From NCBI RefSeq assembly GCF_949987515.2, contig NC_082702.1, positions 48,329,600 to 48,393,599 on the forward strand: a stretch of DNA of 64,000 nt, in the 5' to 3' direction. Position numbers and translations under genes: made by a program. Position 1 is the stretch's first letter; each line of letters starts with the position of its first letter. Of the stretch, positions 10,640-21,037 are shown piece by piece. The notes under the pieces were generated by a model that had not been told where the DNA came from, searched no databases, and saw only the letters and a list, made by a program, of their open reading frames with translations. This DNA comes from Delphinus delphis (taxonomy: Eukaryota > Chordata > Mammalia > Artiodactyla > Delphinidae).

Positions 10640-12060
10640 GGGTAGACACTTCTATATTGACTACTATTTTCTTTTAGTACCTTTTAGAAATAATTAAAAA
10701 TAGTTGTATTTTGGTTTCCCAGCTATCATTCTTAGTGTTCCTGCTATGAAGGTAATGCATATTTTTTTTCCGGCTGATTTTTAAGATTTTCTATTTGTCT
10801 TTGAATTTTAGCAGTGTTTAGATATGGTTTTCTAGTGATTATCCTGTTCGAGGTTTATATCATTTCTTAAATGTGTACCTGAATGTTTTTCCCTAATTGG
10901 GGAAAACTGAGTGCCATTATATTTTCAAATATTGCTTCTGCCCCATTATTTTTCTCCTCTTTTCTGGAACTACAATTACACATATGTCAGAATTTTACCC
11001 AAGTCCAGTATGTCTTTTAAATTCTTTTTAGGGACTTCCCTGGTGGGCCAGTGGTTGAGACTCCACGCTCCCACTGCAGGGGGTGCGCACTTGATCCCTG
11101 GCCGCGGAACTAAGATCCCACATCCTGTGTGGCGTGGCCAAAAACTTAAAAATTAAAAGAAAAATCTTTTTAGTATTTGTCATACTTTTTTCACTCTGCT
11201 TCATTCTTGGTATTTTATTCTCACCCTTCCACCTAAACTATCTCTCAAACTACATCTAGCATTTGTCTCGGTTTTGTATGGTTTTATTTCTAGAACTTTC
11301 ATTGTGTCGTTTATTAGAGATTCTAGTTCTCTGCCAATTCTCTTATTTTTTTAATGTTTTGGACATTTTAACTATCATTATTTCAAGGTATTCAATCTGA
11401 TATTTTAGTTGCTCTTCTTCTGCATTTGTTTTTATTATATGGCTTTTTCTTTGGTTCTTAGTCTTTTCTTCTTCTATGTCAAATTCTACTTATTGAATCC
11501 TGTATATTTACCTAAAAACATGGAATAAGGATTTACTTCTGCTTCAGGAAGACAGCTGAATTAGAGATGATCTCCTTAATTAATTGGGAATCGAATACAT
11601 TTTAAATTAGATGTTTCTGTATTAGTGATTGCTGGTTTCTAGTTCACCTATAACCTTGTGTGGAGATACAAGGGACCCAAGAGAAACCCTTACTGATTTC
11701 AAGGACCCGTCCTCCTGGGTGAATATAAACTCCATTTTTTGCTTCCTTCTCCCATTCCCACAGGACTGTGGAAACATCTTTTTTTTCTTCTCAATCTCTT
11801 AGCAACTGCTTTTAGAATTGTCATTGCCTTGGGTGGAGAACGGAGCCAAATGCTAGACTCACATCTCTTGGCTTTTTTCTTTTCCTTAGATCTTAGTTCC
11901 CCAAATACCCACTGCCTTAAGGGTAGATCTTTTTGTATCTTCAGTTTTGTTTGTTTCTTTTTGTCCAGTTTCTTCCAGTAGTTCTCAAGGCAAAAGTTGG
12001 TCTGTCACAAACTAGGCTGCTATTATCAAGAGCCGAACTCCCCTATGCAGATTATAAAAG
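10640..12060 (-). repeat. Degenerate LINE-1-like sequence (5' UTR type), interrupted by a SINE
   Basis: GGTTTCCCAGCTATCATTCTTAG, TTTCAAATATTGCTTCTGCCCC, TTCTAGAACTTTCATTGTGTC and TTGGGTGGAGAACGG follow the order I associate with old L1M 5' regions read on the minus strand. Divergence is high and the boundaries are approximate. The identification rests on memory of the family and needs a library search. Confidence 0.45.
11032..11164 (+). repeat. CHR-2-type tRNA-derived SINE
   Basis: GGACTTCCCTGGTGGGCCAG and the GTGTGGCGTGGCCAAAAA end define the short CHR type. The B box is mutated (CTTGATCCC). Flanking TCTTTTTAG at 11023-11031 and 11165-11173 is the TSD. It lies inside the degenerate L1-like stretch. 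Confidence 0.92.
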
Positions 12061-13150
12061 CTAAAAGAGATTTGATAGAGTGTTTTATTAAGGGAATAAA
12101 CGGTGCTTTATTAGGGGAAGAGCTCACTGGCTGGTCTTGCCAGTGTCCCTAAATCTCACTCCCTTATCCCCAGACAGTGCGCCAGCCTGCAGAGTTAATC
12201 TGATCTGAGTGTTTTGGAAAAAATGTCTCCTGGATATTGATTCACAGATCAGCAAGGTGATAGTAGCTTCCATTTTTGCAAGTATTGTTTGCTGACAATT
12301 AAAGCATGACTTATTTAGAGAAAAATAATTTTTTTTCCAAATGGTAGAAGAAGTGTGGATAGTGAAGATAATAAAAATTTACGGTAAGAATCAGTAAAGC
12401 TGCAAAGCAATACATAAAGCATTATGAGATTGTTGGGAGAGCTAGAAAAAAAAAGAGCAGATATAATAATAGTAATATTTTCATAGAGCATATTAACTTC
12501 TCCTTGGGGAGAAATAGTGTTACTGTATATAACCAAGGGCATGTTAACCCTGACAAATGAACAGATAAATATAAAAGCAAAGTACAGCAAAAGCAAAACC
12601 ACACTGGTGCAGTACAAACGTTAAGTTCTGATTTAGGCTGACTTTGCTGAATCCTGGATCTTAAAAAGCATAATAATTGAAATGTAAGGAAATAACTATG
12701 TTGTTAAAATTGTGCTTAGAGGGGGACATGGTATCCCCACACTCACACCCTCCTCCATCTGGACATACCTCTTCCAGACTCTTGCAGGCAGATGAATAAG
12801 AGAAGGTGGGGGGAAAGCATCAGAGTAGAATGGCACCATTCGAGCCATCAGCAGAACTCGTGGCACAATCGATTTTGTATTACATCCAGAAGTCCAAGTC
12901 ATGTACTAATTCTTTTATATTATAATAAAAAGATGATTCTAACATACGAGAAATGGTGACATAGCTATGCCCAACGTGCTCCTGTTCTAAAAGTTAAAAT
13001 GATAAGCGGTCTTCACTTTGGAGAAGCTGAGAAAGTGGTAAATTCTGGCTAGAAAGAAGGCAAATGCTATTTATGTGTAAAGACAAGCTACAAAAGCTTG
13101 TGGTCTGGTTTGACTGATTAAAAATTAATAACAACTATGAAGGCAAACTT
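12061..13150. other. Unassigned intergenic sequence
   Basis: This may include further decayed L1 5' sequence near 12100-12300, but I cannot support it. No exon-like signal is visible. Confidence 0.4.
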
Positions 13151-13154
13151 GCAG

Positions 13155-14098
13155 GATTCTCAGGGACTGAGTTCACTTTGTTAGATACTAAGAAAATGTA
13201 CATATTACAAGGGAACCAGCTGATGCATGAAAAATGAATATCTTCATGTAACTATTATCTTTGTTAAGAAATCAAACATCACCACACTGCACAAACCCCT
13301 GCTTAGCTACTATGGGTCATAACCTCCCGCCAAATATAACCACTATCTAGACTTCTAATCCCATTGCTTAGCTGTGACTGTTTATGAAATTTATACAAGT
13401 GTACTAACACAACATATTCATGTTTGTGTCTAACTTCCATCGTTCAACATTATGTTTGTGAAATTTGTCCATGGTTGTTCCTTGTAGCATACGTTAAATT
13501 CTATTTTCTTGTGTATTATTCCATTGTATACATATACCATAAATTATTTATCCATTCTACAGTCGGTAAGTATTCGAGTTTGAGTTATTGTAAATAATGC
13601 TGCTATGAACACGATCATACATCTTTAACGTAGATAGTCTATGCATTTCTTTTCACTCAACCTGGTAGTTGAATGACTGTGTCTTGGAATATCCACACAT
13701 TAATTGCTTAATATACCGGGGCAAAGAACTGTCCAAGGTGCTAGTAACCATCTTCCTTTCTACCAGCAGAATACAAGTTAACGTTCTTCTCCACCCGAAT
13801 TTCCAACATACTGCCATCCTTTCAATTCTATCCACTCTGGTAGACATGTGATTTGCATTTTTGGATGCCTAATGATGTAGAGTATCTTCTTATATACTAA
13901 TCGGCTTATTGGTTGTTTTCATTTGTGAAATGAGATTTGTTAAAGTTGCTGATCTACTCTGTACATGAGTCCTTTGTTATATACTGCAAATAACGTCACC
14001 CACTCTCTGGCTTGCCTTTCTAATCACTTCTTGGTGTCTTTTAATGACCAAAAGTTCTTAGTGCCCAGAGAATTCTATTATCAAAATTTTCCTATACG
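13155..14098 (-). repeat. Old LINE-1 (L1ME-like), left part of host copy
   Basis: CTTGTGTATTATTCCATTGTATAC, ATTTATCCATTCTACAGTCGG, GAGTTATTGTAAATAATGCTGC and CTGGCTTGCCTTTCTAATCAC read in minus-strand ORF2-end order. The copy is interrupted at 14099. The continuation (TTTGCATCCAATTTAAGAAAATATTGCC) resumes at 15895, so it is the oldest layer of the nest. Confidence 0.85.
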
Positions 14099-14111
14099 AT
14101 TACTCCTTTTT

Positions 14112-14470
14112 TTTCAAAATGATATTTTATTCATTTTTAAACTGTATATATTTAAGGTAAACAACATGATACACATACACATATCCATATAGTGAAATGC
14201 TTAATACATTCAAGCTAATTAGCATATCATCTCGTATAGTTACCACTTCTTTTGTGATGAAAGCACCTGAAATCCACTTCCTAAGAAAATTTCCAGTATT
14301 CAACACAGTATTATAACTATAGTCGTCATGCTGTCCACCAGATCTCTATACTTATTCCTCCCACTTAACTGCAGCTTTGTGCCCTTTCACCAACATCTCT
14401 CCCCTCTCTTCATTTTCCTCCCCTCCCTACCCCTGGTAACAATCATTCTATTCTCTGCTTCTAGGTGTTT
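14112..14470 (-). repeat. LINE-1 3' UTR (L1MA-like), 3' part of a rearranged insertion
   Basis: A T-run at 14107-14114 is the minus-strand poly(A). ATATATTTAAGGTAAACAACATG, AGCTAATTAGCATATCATC, ACTATAGTCGTCATGCTGTCC and GGTAACAATCATTCTATTCTCTGC match the L1MA-type 3' UTR. It ends abruptly at about 14470, where the adjoining L1 sequence switches strand. Confidence 0.85.
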
Positions 14471-14472
14471 AA

Positions 14473-14597
14473 TATTCACAATAGCCAGGATATGGAAACA
14501 ACCTAAAGGTCTCTCAACAGATGAATGGACACACACACACACACACTCACTGACATGCAATGGAGTATTATTCAGCCTTAAAAAACAGTGAGATCCT
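14473..14597 (+). repeat. Inverted 5' segment of the same L1 (first part)
   Basis: AATATTCACAATAGCCAGG, CAACAGATGAATGGAC and TGCAATGGAGTATTATTCAGCC are the L1 ORF2 end on the plus strand. The segment continues at 15841-15881 after a later L1 insertion. With 14112-14470 on the opposite strand, this is the structure left by twin-primed reverse transcription. Confidence 0.85.
14529..14546. repeat. (AC)9 microsatellite
   Basis: Nine perfect AC units lie inside the inverted L1 segment, replacing the usual A-rich stretch there. Confidence 0.9.
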
Positions 14598-15828
14598 CTA
14601 AGTAGACATTTCTCCAAAGAAGACATACAGATGATCAAAAAGCACACAAAAAGATGCTCAACATTACTAATTTTTCAGAGAAACGCAAATCAAAACTACA
14701 ATGAGGGACTTCCCTGGTGGTCCAGTGGGTAAGACTCTATGCTCTCAGTGCACGGGGCCCAGGTTCGATCCCTGGTCGGGGAACTAGATCCCACATGCAT
14801 GCCGCAACTAAGAGTCCACATGCCACAACTAAGAAGTCTGCATGCCACAACTAAAAGATCCCACATGCTACAACAAAGATCCCACATGCTGCAGCTAAGA
14901 CCTGGTGCAGCCAAAGTAAAAAATAAATAAAAATAAATAAGCAAATAAATAAATAAGGAAATTAAAAAAAAAATACAATGAGGTAACACCTCACACTGGT
15001 CAGAATGGCCACCATCAAAAAGTCTACAAACAACAAATGCTGGAGAGGGTGTGCAGAAAGGGGAACCCTCTTCACTGTTGGTGGGAATGTAAACTGGTAC
15101 AACCACTATGGAGAACAGTAGGGAGGTTCCTTAAAAATAGAACTACCATATCATCCAGCAACACCACTCCTGGGCATATATCTGGAGAAAAACATAATTC
15201 AAAAAGATACATGCACTCCAATGTTCATAGCAGCACTATTTACAATAGCCAGGACATGGAAGCAACCTAAATGTCCATTGACAGAGGATTGGATAAAGAA
15301 GATGTGGTACATATACACAATGGAATACTACTCAGCCATAAAAAAGAGCGAAATAATGCCATTTGCAGCAACATGGATGGACCTAGAAATTATCATACTA
15401 AATGAAGTAAGTCAGAGAAAGACAAATATCATATAATATCACTCATATGTGGAATCTAATTTTTTAAAAAATGATACAAATGAACTTATTTACAAAACAG
15501 AAACAGACTCACAGATTTCAAAAACAAACTTACAGTCACCAAAGGGGAAATGAGGGAGCGGGGGAGGGATAAATTAGGACCTTGGGATTAACATACACAC
15601 ACTACTATATATAAGATAGATAACCAACACGGACCTACTGTAGAGCACAGGGAACTCAATATTCTGTGATAACCTATATGAGAAAAGAATCCGAAAAATA
15701 ATGGATATATGTATATGTATAACTGAATCACTATGCTGTACACCTGAAACTAACACAACATTGTAAATCAACTCTACTCCAATAAAATTTTTAAAAAAGG
15801 ATGAGGAAAATACAACAACAAAAAAACC
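14598..15828 (+). repeat. 5'-truncated LINE-1, nested, with its own SINE
   Basis: It begins in ORF2 near the C-terminus (GACATTTCTCCAAAGAAGAC). It runs through the Cys-rich end, AATGGAATACTACTCAGCC and the 3' UTR (GGGATTAACATACACACACT) to TGAATCACTATGCTGTACACC and AATAAAATTTTTAAAAAA. GAGATCCT at 14590-14597 and 15833-15840 is the core of the TSD. A SINE splits it at 14706. All reading frames are broken. Confidence 0.92.
14706..14973 (+). repeat. CHR-2-type SINE with internal tandem expansion
   Basis: The head is GGACTTCCCTGGTGGTCCAG and the B box GGTTCGATCCC. Then five imperfect 21-25-bp units of the type AGATCCCACATGCCACAACTA occur at about 14785-14901, before CTGGTGCAGCC and an (AAATA)n tail. 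The TSD is TACAATGAG at 14697-14705 and 14974-14982. It is the youngest layer of the nest. Confidence 0.93.
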
Positions 15829-15840
15829 TAGGGAGATCCT

Positions 15841-15881
15841 GCCATTTGCCAACAACATGGATGAACCTTGAAGACAATATA
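15841..15881 (+). repeat. Inverted 5' segment of twin-primed L1 (second part)
   Basis: GCCATTTGCCAACAACATGG and GATGAACCTTGAAGACA continue exactly where 14597 stopped. The right TSD of the older insertion follows: ATTACTGCTTTTT at 15882-15894, against ATTACTCCTTTTT at 14099-14111. Confidence 0.85.
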
Positions 15882-15894
15882 ATTACTGCTTTTT

Positions 15895-15990
15895 GCATCC
15901 AATTTAAGAAAATATTGCCTACTCCCAAATCATCACGGAATTTTTATGGATTGCAGCTGTCTGTGGAAATTCTCTAACTTATCATTTTTC
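15895..15990 (-). repeat. Old LINE-1 (L1ME-like), right part of host copy
   Basis: TTTAAGAAAATATTGCCTAC and the following TTATGGATTGCAGCTG continue the minus-strand ORF2 read from 14098. The right boundary is uncertain because the sequence decays beyond recognition. Confidence 0.65.
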
Positions 15991-16039
15991 CTCTTGATAT
16001 AGATCACAGTTTTAAACTTTTTTTCTGCTTACTTCAAAA

Positions 16040-16700
16040 TAAGGATGATCACTGGCTCTTCTTCTACTGGTGTTATTTTCCTGGACCTGTTGCTTTGTAC
16101 ACCTCTTAATTGCTTTGAATTAAGTGCAGTCCATTTTGCATGAAAATTTTTACCGGCTGTAGGTGATGCAATATTACTCTAGGGAACTAGGTCTTAAATT
16201 TGTGCACGTAGTTAATTTTGGCATCACCTCATGATGCCCTTAAGCAGGACTTGCAGAGATTCAAGAGTGGGTTTAGGTTTTTGTAAGACCTGGTCTATTT
16301 TCTGGTTACTCTTCCAAGAGATTGTTTATCAGGATCCCTTCCTTCTTAGGGGCCTAGGTCTCAATTTGTTCACCTTCTTGTGCTGTGAATCTGCAAACAT
16401 CTCTCAGTATCTTAGACATTTAGGGGCCAATCTCTGCCTTTTGCCCTACGACGCTTTTGCACTGACAAACCACTTTGAGATGAAAACTGGAGCAGAGTTA
16501 AGTGTGTTTTGCTCCTCTCCCCTTCACTGCAGGATTTGGTCCTTCAGGTCCTAGTTGCTTTGAAAGAGCTGATCCCCAATCTCTGACTCTCTCACCTGTA
16601 AGTCAGTCAGAAACACTCATTAGCAGCTACTTTCTGCTCTGGTTTCTGCTCAGCTTTTCCACATCCTGCCCCCTGCTGTTTAACCATCTACAAATGCCTG
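16040..16700 (-). repeat. Possible degenerate LINE-1 5' region
   Basis: Words such as TACTTTCTGCTCTGGTTTCTGC and CCACATCCTGCCCCCTGC recall L1M 5' sequence read on the minus strand. Two overlapping open frames of 107-108 codons (16231-16554 and 16502-16828) have no recognisable protein motif. This is a weak call and could be unrelated intergenic sequence. Confidence 0.3.
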
Positions 16701-17204
16701 GACTAAAAAGGCAGAGGATGTTGGGCTCGCCTCCAGTGGCTTTTCCTTCTCTCCAGGTTCTTGGCTCCACAGTTCTAACTGCCTTGGTACCTTCCAAATG
16801 TGTTTTTTATTGCATTTACCTTCTCTAGTGTTCTTGGCATTCCGTTGGGTCAGCTGCGAACTAGTCCATCGCAGCCAGAAGCAGAAATCTTCAAATACCA
16901 CACTCTTGAGTCCAAAAATAAAACCGTAAAAGTGAAAGGAAATGATTGATAGGACAAAATTACCATCAATCTAAACTATTTAAGTAAATGTATGACCATA
17001 CTTCAAACGAGACTATTTGCTGATTTGCTAATTCAAATGTCTCATGGATTTATATTCACTTGGCCCCTCAAGATTCCAACATGTAAGATGTAATTTGGAA
17101 ACTATTAGCATATATTGAATCCAACTGAATATATATTTATTTCACTTAAACTAAAATCTGAAGAATATCATACCCTTACCACAGAAAGCACTTTAATGAT
17201 TAGC

Positions 17205-17400
17205 TGCAGCAGTAGCTGGTATTTACTGTACACAAGCACTTTAATCCACATGTTCATTAAATACACAAAAGGATCACTGTTATTTATATTTTTGAAATGA
17301 GGCAACAGGCAGAAAGAGAAAAGAAACTTGTTCAAAGCCCACACTGTGTTAAGCGGAGAAGGCAAAATTCCAACGAAAGTGTATTTGATTCCAAAGCCCA
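17205..17400 (-). repeat. MIR-like SINE remnant
   Basis: GGTATTTACTGTACACAAGCACTTTAATCC, GTTCATTAAATACACAAAAGG, ATTTTTGAAATGAGGCAAC and AAAGCCCACACTGTG follow reverse MIR order with strong divergence. Confidence 0.55.
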
Positions 17401-17450
17401 AAGGTATATCTGAAAGCAGCTCTTTTGCCCCTTTCCTATTTACCCATTTC

Positions 17451-17955
17451 TGTCCTCCTCTAACCTTCAAAGAACCTAATTATAGGAATGAGATGACTAA
17501 GCAACTGAAACTAACTCCTGCCTTATGCTTTCCTGATTTACACCATGCCTTGCCTAACCTGTTGATTCTTTCCCTAGACAAAAAGAAGAATGAAAAATTA
17601 AGTAGTTAATGACGAACTCTCTACCCCTAACAGCCCTCTTAGCAATCCTGCAGGCAGATCACACAGGCAAGATAACATGTGAAGACAGACTCAGCCAGTC
17701 TGCATGCAATGGAGAATGGTGTAGAATCCATCCTCCTCCCCTGATGACTCACTGAGATCCTTCCCACCCCTCCATTTTTCCCTTTATAAACTTTCATGGC
17801 TGAGCAGAATCTTTCGAGTTGGTCTCAGGACATGAGTCCACCTTCTCCCCAGATTGCTGGCTTTCCTGATTAAAGCAACTTTCCTTTCTACTGACACTTG
17901 CCTCTCGAATTATTGGCTTTTGAGCAGCAAGTAGCTGGACCTGAGTTCGATAACA
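17451..17955 (+). repeat. Solo LTR of a class I endogenous retrovirus
   Basis: A TATA box (TATAAA, 17785-17790) lies 79 bp upstream of an ATTAAA polyadenylation signal (17869-17874). The 3' end reads CTTGCCTCTCGAATTATTGG, then GAGTTCGATAACA, typical of gamma-type LTRs that end in CA. No primer-binding site or internal viral sequence follows, so this is a solo LTR. The 5' boundary is uncertain. A CATT on the right has a possible partner at 17445-17448, but the start between them does not read TG. Confidence 0.65.
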
Positions 17956-17959
17956 CATT

Positions 17960-18820
17960 CATTGTATAGGCTGGTCAATAAATTTAGCCTGAGCTATATT
18001 TGGAGGATAAAATACTGACTATGAATATAAATATGAAGATGGAATGCTTCTATGAAGTCCCCTGGTAAAAGAAACGCTGGCATTCCTAATGTTGTATGTA
18101 TGAACACAAAGGACAAATGAAGCAAATGCTTTCACCTCTGCTCATCAGATTCACCGAGTCTTTACACGCCTCTAATAGTCTGAGGCCCCCACTGGGAAAG
18201 CCAGCTCTGATTACATAAGCTTCACCAGGAGCTACAGCTGTCCTTGTGTCCAGGCTTGTTAGTTCAATAATGTGGAAGTGAATATGAAGGCTGTAGGGAC
18301 CCCAGTGATGATAATATTCTTGGACTTTGGGATGTTATTAACAAATGAGTTGTCTGCAGGAGAGGAAATCACAGTGTGATCATACCTAATCAATGTAAGA
18401 ATTAAAAACAGGCTAACATGTGGGGAGGCACAGATGTAGATATTAGGATAGCCTGCCGTTTAGCCTGACAGTCATTGGATTCAAGGTCAGGACGAGTGTG
18501 CTACGGTTTATTTTCGTCTTCTTTTCCATCATTTTCACTGAACGTGGGCAAAGCTAGAAAATCTTCCTGCATGAATGCAGAGAAAGAGTTCTCTTTTGCT
18601 TCCATGCTAAACAGAGACTCGTGGGACCACTTCTTGGACATCAAAGAACTGAGATATAAATAAAATCACCACTCGCTTAGCACCTTAATGACCAGAAAAC
18701 ATTTTGGGGTATCTTCATAATACTGTAATCTACTCAGTAATATCTTTACTTCAGCCTTTTAAATGTGTTAACAGAGCATTTAATGCATCTCTCAACCCCA
18801 TCCCAGTGTCTACTAGCCAA
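17960..18820. other. Unassigned intergenic sequence
   Basis: There is no nameable repeat or exon. Short open frames such as 18475-18663 look like chance. Confidence 0.4.
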
Positions 18821-18833
18821 GAGAAATACTTTA

Positions 18834-18960
18834 TTTATTTATTTATTTTTGGCTGTGCTGTGTGGCATGCAGGATCTTACTTCCCCAATGAGGGAGCGAA
18901 CTTGTGTCCCATGCAGTGGAAGTGCAGAGTCCTAACCATTGGACCACTAGAGAATTCCCT
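18834..18960 (-). repeat. CHR-2-type tRNA-derived SINE
   Basis: A (TTTA)n tail lies on the left, and CCATTGGACCACTAGAGAA forms the reverse complement of the head. The interior holds TTGGCTGTGCTGTGTGGCATG. The TSD AGAAATWCTTTA is at 18822-18833 and 18961-18972. Confidence 0.92.
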
Positions 18961-19050
18961 AGAAATTCTTTACAAAACTGGAGTTAAGCACTTCCAAACA
19001 GGTAGTAAGACTGGAGCTATATAAGGAATTAAAAATACATAAAATTCGAA

Positions 19051-21037
19051 AGACCTTCAAGATGGCGGAAGAGTAAGACGTGGAGATTACCTTCCTCCCC
19101 GCAAATACACCAGAAATACTTCTACATGTGGAACAAGTCCTACAGAACACCTACTGAACGCTGGCAGAAGACCTCAGAACCCCAAAAGGCAAGAAAATAC
19201 CCATGTACCTGGTAGGGCAAAAGAAACAAGAAAACACAGAGACAAAAAAAAATAAGGACGGGACCTGCACCAGTGGGAGGGAGCTGTGAATGAGGAAAAG
19301 TTTCCACACACTAGGAAGCCCCTTCACTGACAGAGACGGGGGGGTGGGGATGGGCGGGGGGGGAAGCTTCGGAGCCACGGAGGGGAGTATAGCAATAGGG
19401 GTGCAGAGGGCAAAGCGGAGAGATTCCCGCACAGAGGATCGGTGCCAAACAGCACTCACCGGCCTGAAAGGCTTGTCTGCTCACCTGCCGGGGTGGGCTG
19501 GGGCTGGGAGCTGAGGCTCTGGCTTCAGAGGTCAGATCCCAGGGAGAGGACGGGGGCTGGCTGTGTGAACACAGCCTGAAGCGGGCTAGTGTGCCACAGC
19601 TAGCCGGGAGGGAGTCCAGGAAAAAGTCTGGAACTGCCTAGGAGGCAAGAGACCATTGTTTCAGGGTGCACAAGGAGACGGGATTCAGAGCACTGCCTAA
19701 ACGAGCTCCAAAGAAGGGCGCGAGCCACGGCTATCAGCATGGACCCCAAAGACGGGCATGAGATGCTAAGGCTGCTGCTGCCGCCACCAAGAAGTCTGTC
19801 TGCAAGCACAGGTCACTGTCCACACCTCCCCTCCCAGCAGCCTGTGCTGCCCACCACTGCCAGGGTCCCATGATCCAGGGACAACTTCCCCAGGAGAACA
19901 CACAGCACGCCTCAGGCTGTTGCAATGTCAGGCCAGCTTCTGCCACCGCAGGCTCGCCCCGCATTCCATACCCCTCCCTCCCCCCGGCCAGAGTGAGCCA
20001 GAGCCCCCGAATCAGCGGCTCCTTTAACCCCGTCCTGTCTCAGCGAAGAACAGATGCCCTCAGGCGACCTACATGCAGAGGTGGGGCCAAATCCAAAGCT
20101 GAACCCCAGGAGCTGTGTGAACAAAGAAGAGAAAGGGAAATCTCTCCCAGCAGCCTCAGGATCAGTGGATTAAATCTCCACAATCAATTTGGTGTACCCT
20201 GCATCCTTGGAAAACCTGAACAGACAATAAATCATCCCAGAATTGAGGTGGTGGACATTGGGAGCAATGATATATATATATTTTTTCCTTTTTCTATTTT
20301 TGTGAATGTGTATGTCTATGCTTCCTTGTGTGATTTTTCTCTGTATAGCTTTGTTTTTCCATTTGTCCTAGGGTTCTGTCTGTCCGTTTTTGTTTTTTTT
20401 TCTTAGTATAGTATTAAGAATTGTTATCATTGGTGGATTTGTTTTCTGGTTTGGTTGCTCTATTCTTTCTTTCTTTTTTAATTACTTTAAATATTTTTTA
20501 TTTTTAATAACTATTTTTTATTTTAATAACTTTATTTTTTTATTATTATTTTTCTTTTTTTCTCTTTTCTTCTGAGCCGTGTGGCTGAAAAGGTCTTGGG
20601 GCTCCAACTGGGTGTCAGGCCTGTGCCTCTGAGGTGGGAGAGCTGAGTTCAGGACATTGGTCCACCAGAGACCTCCCAACTCCATGTAATATCAAATGGC
20701 GAAAGCTCTCCCAGAGATCTCCGTCTCAATGCTAAGTCCTAGCTCCACTCAACGACCAGCAAGCTACAGTGCTGGACACCCTATGCCAAACAAATAGCAA
20801 GGCAGGAACACAACCCCACCCATTAGCGGAAAGACTGCCTAAAATCATAATAGGGTCACAGACACCTCAAAAAAACCACTGGATGCAGACCTGCCCACCA
20901 GAAAGACAAGATCCAGCCTCATCCACCAGAACACAGGCACTAGTCCCCTTCAGCAGGAAGCTTACACAACCCACTGAACCAACCTTACCCTCTGGGGGCA
21001 GACACCAAAAACAACAAGAACTGCGAACCTGCAGCCT
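19051..21037 (+). promoter_or_regulatory. L1 copy A 5' UTR (internal promoter region)
   Basis: This is a GC-rich leader with a G-rich cluster at 19338-19363, followed by a T-rich block at 20275-20575 and a leader ending before ORF1. In L1 elements this region carries the internal Pol II promoter. Here that role is inferred from position only. The T-rich block contains two recognisable modules, B (20301-20385) and A (20401-20462), whose order differs from copy B. A 178-codon frame at 19870-20406 has no known motif. Confidence 0.75.
19338..19363 (+). other. G-quadruplex-type G runs in L1 5' UTR
   Basis: Four G runs (G7, G4, G3, G8) are separated by 1-2 bases, which satisfies the usual quadruplex pattern. 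The homologous site in copy B (55376-55404) also keeps at least four runs. Confidence 0.7.

Noticed and set aside
14785..14901. Spaced repeats that might suggest a CRISPR-like array
   Set aside because: The units are directly adjacent, without unique spacers, and lie inside a SINE in a mammalian genome.
16231..16828. Two overlapping 107-108-codon frames as a possible gene
   Set aside because: They lack any known domain and occur in sequence with L1-like words, so there is no basis for a gene call.
17960..18100. Retroviral interior downstream of the LTR at 17955
   Set aside because: No primer-binding site or gag-like sequence follows, so a provirus is not supported.
19870..20406. 178-codon open frame on the plus strand
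   Set aside because: It lies wholly in the L1 copy A 5' UTR, ends in the T-rich block and is not kept in copy B, so it is probably chance.
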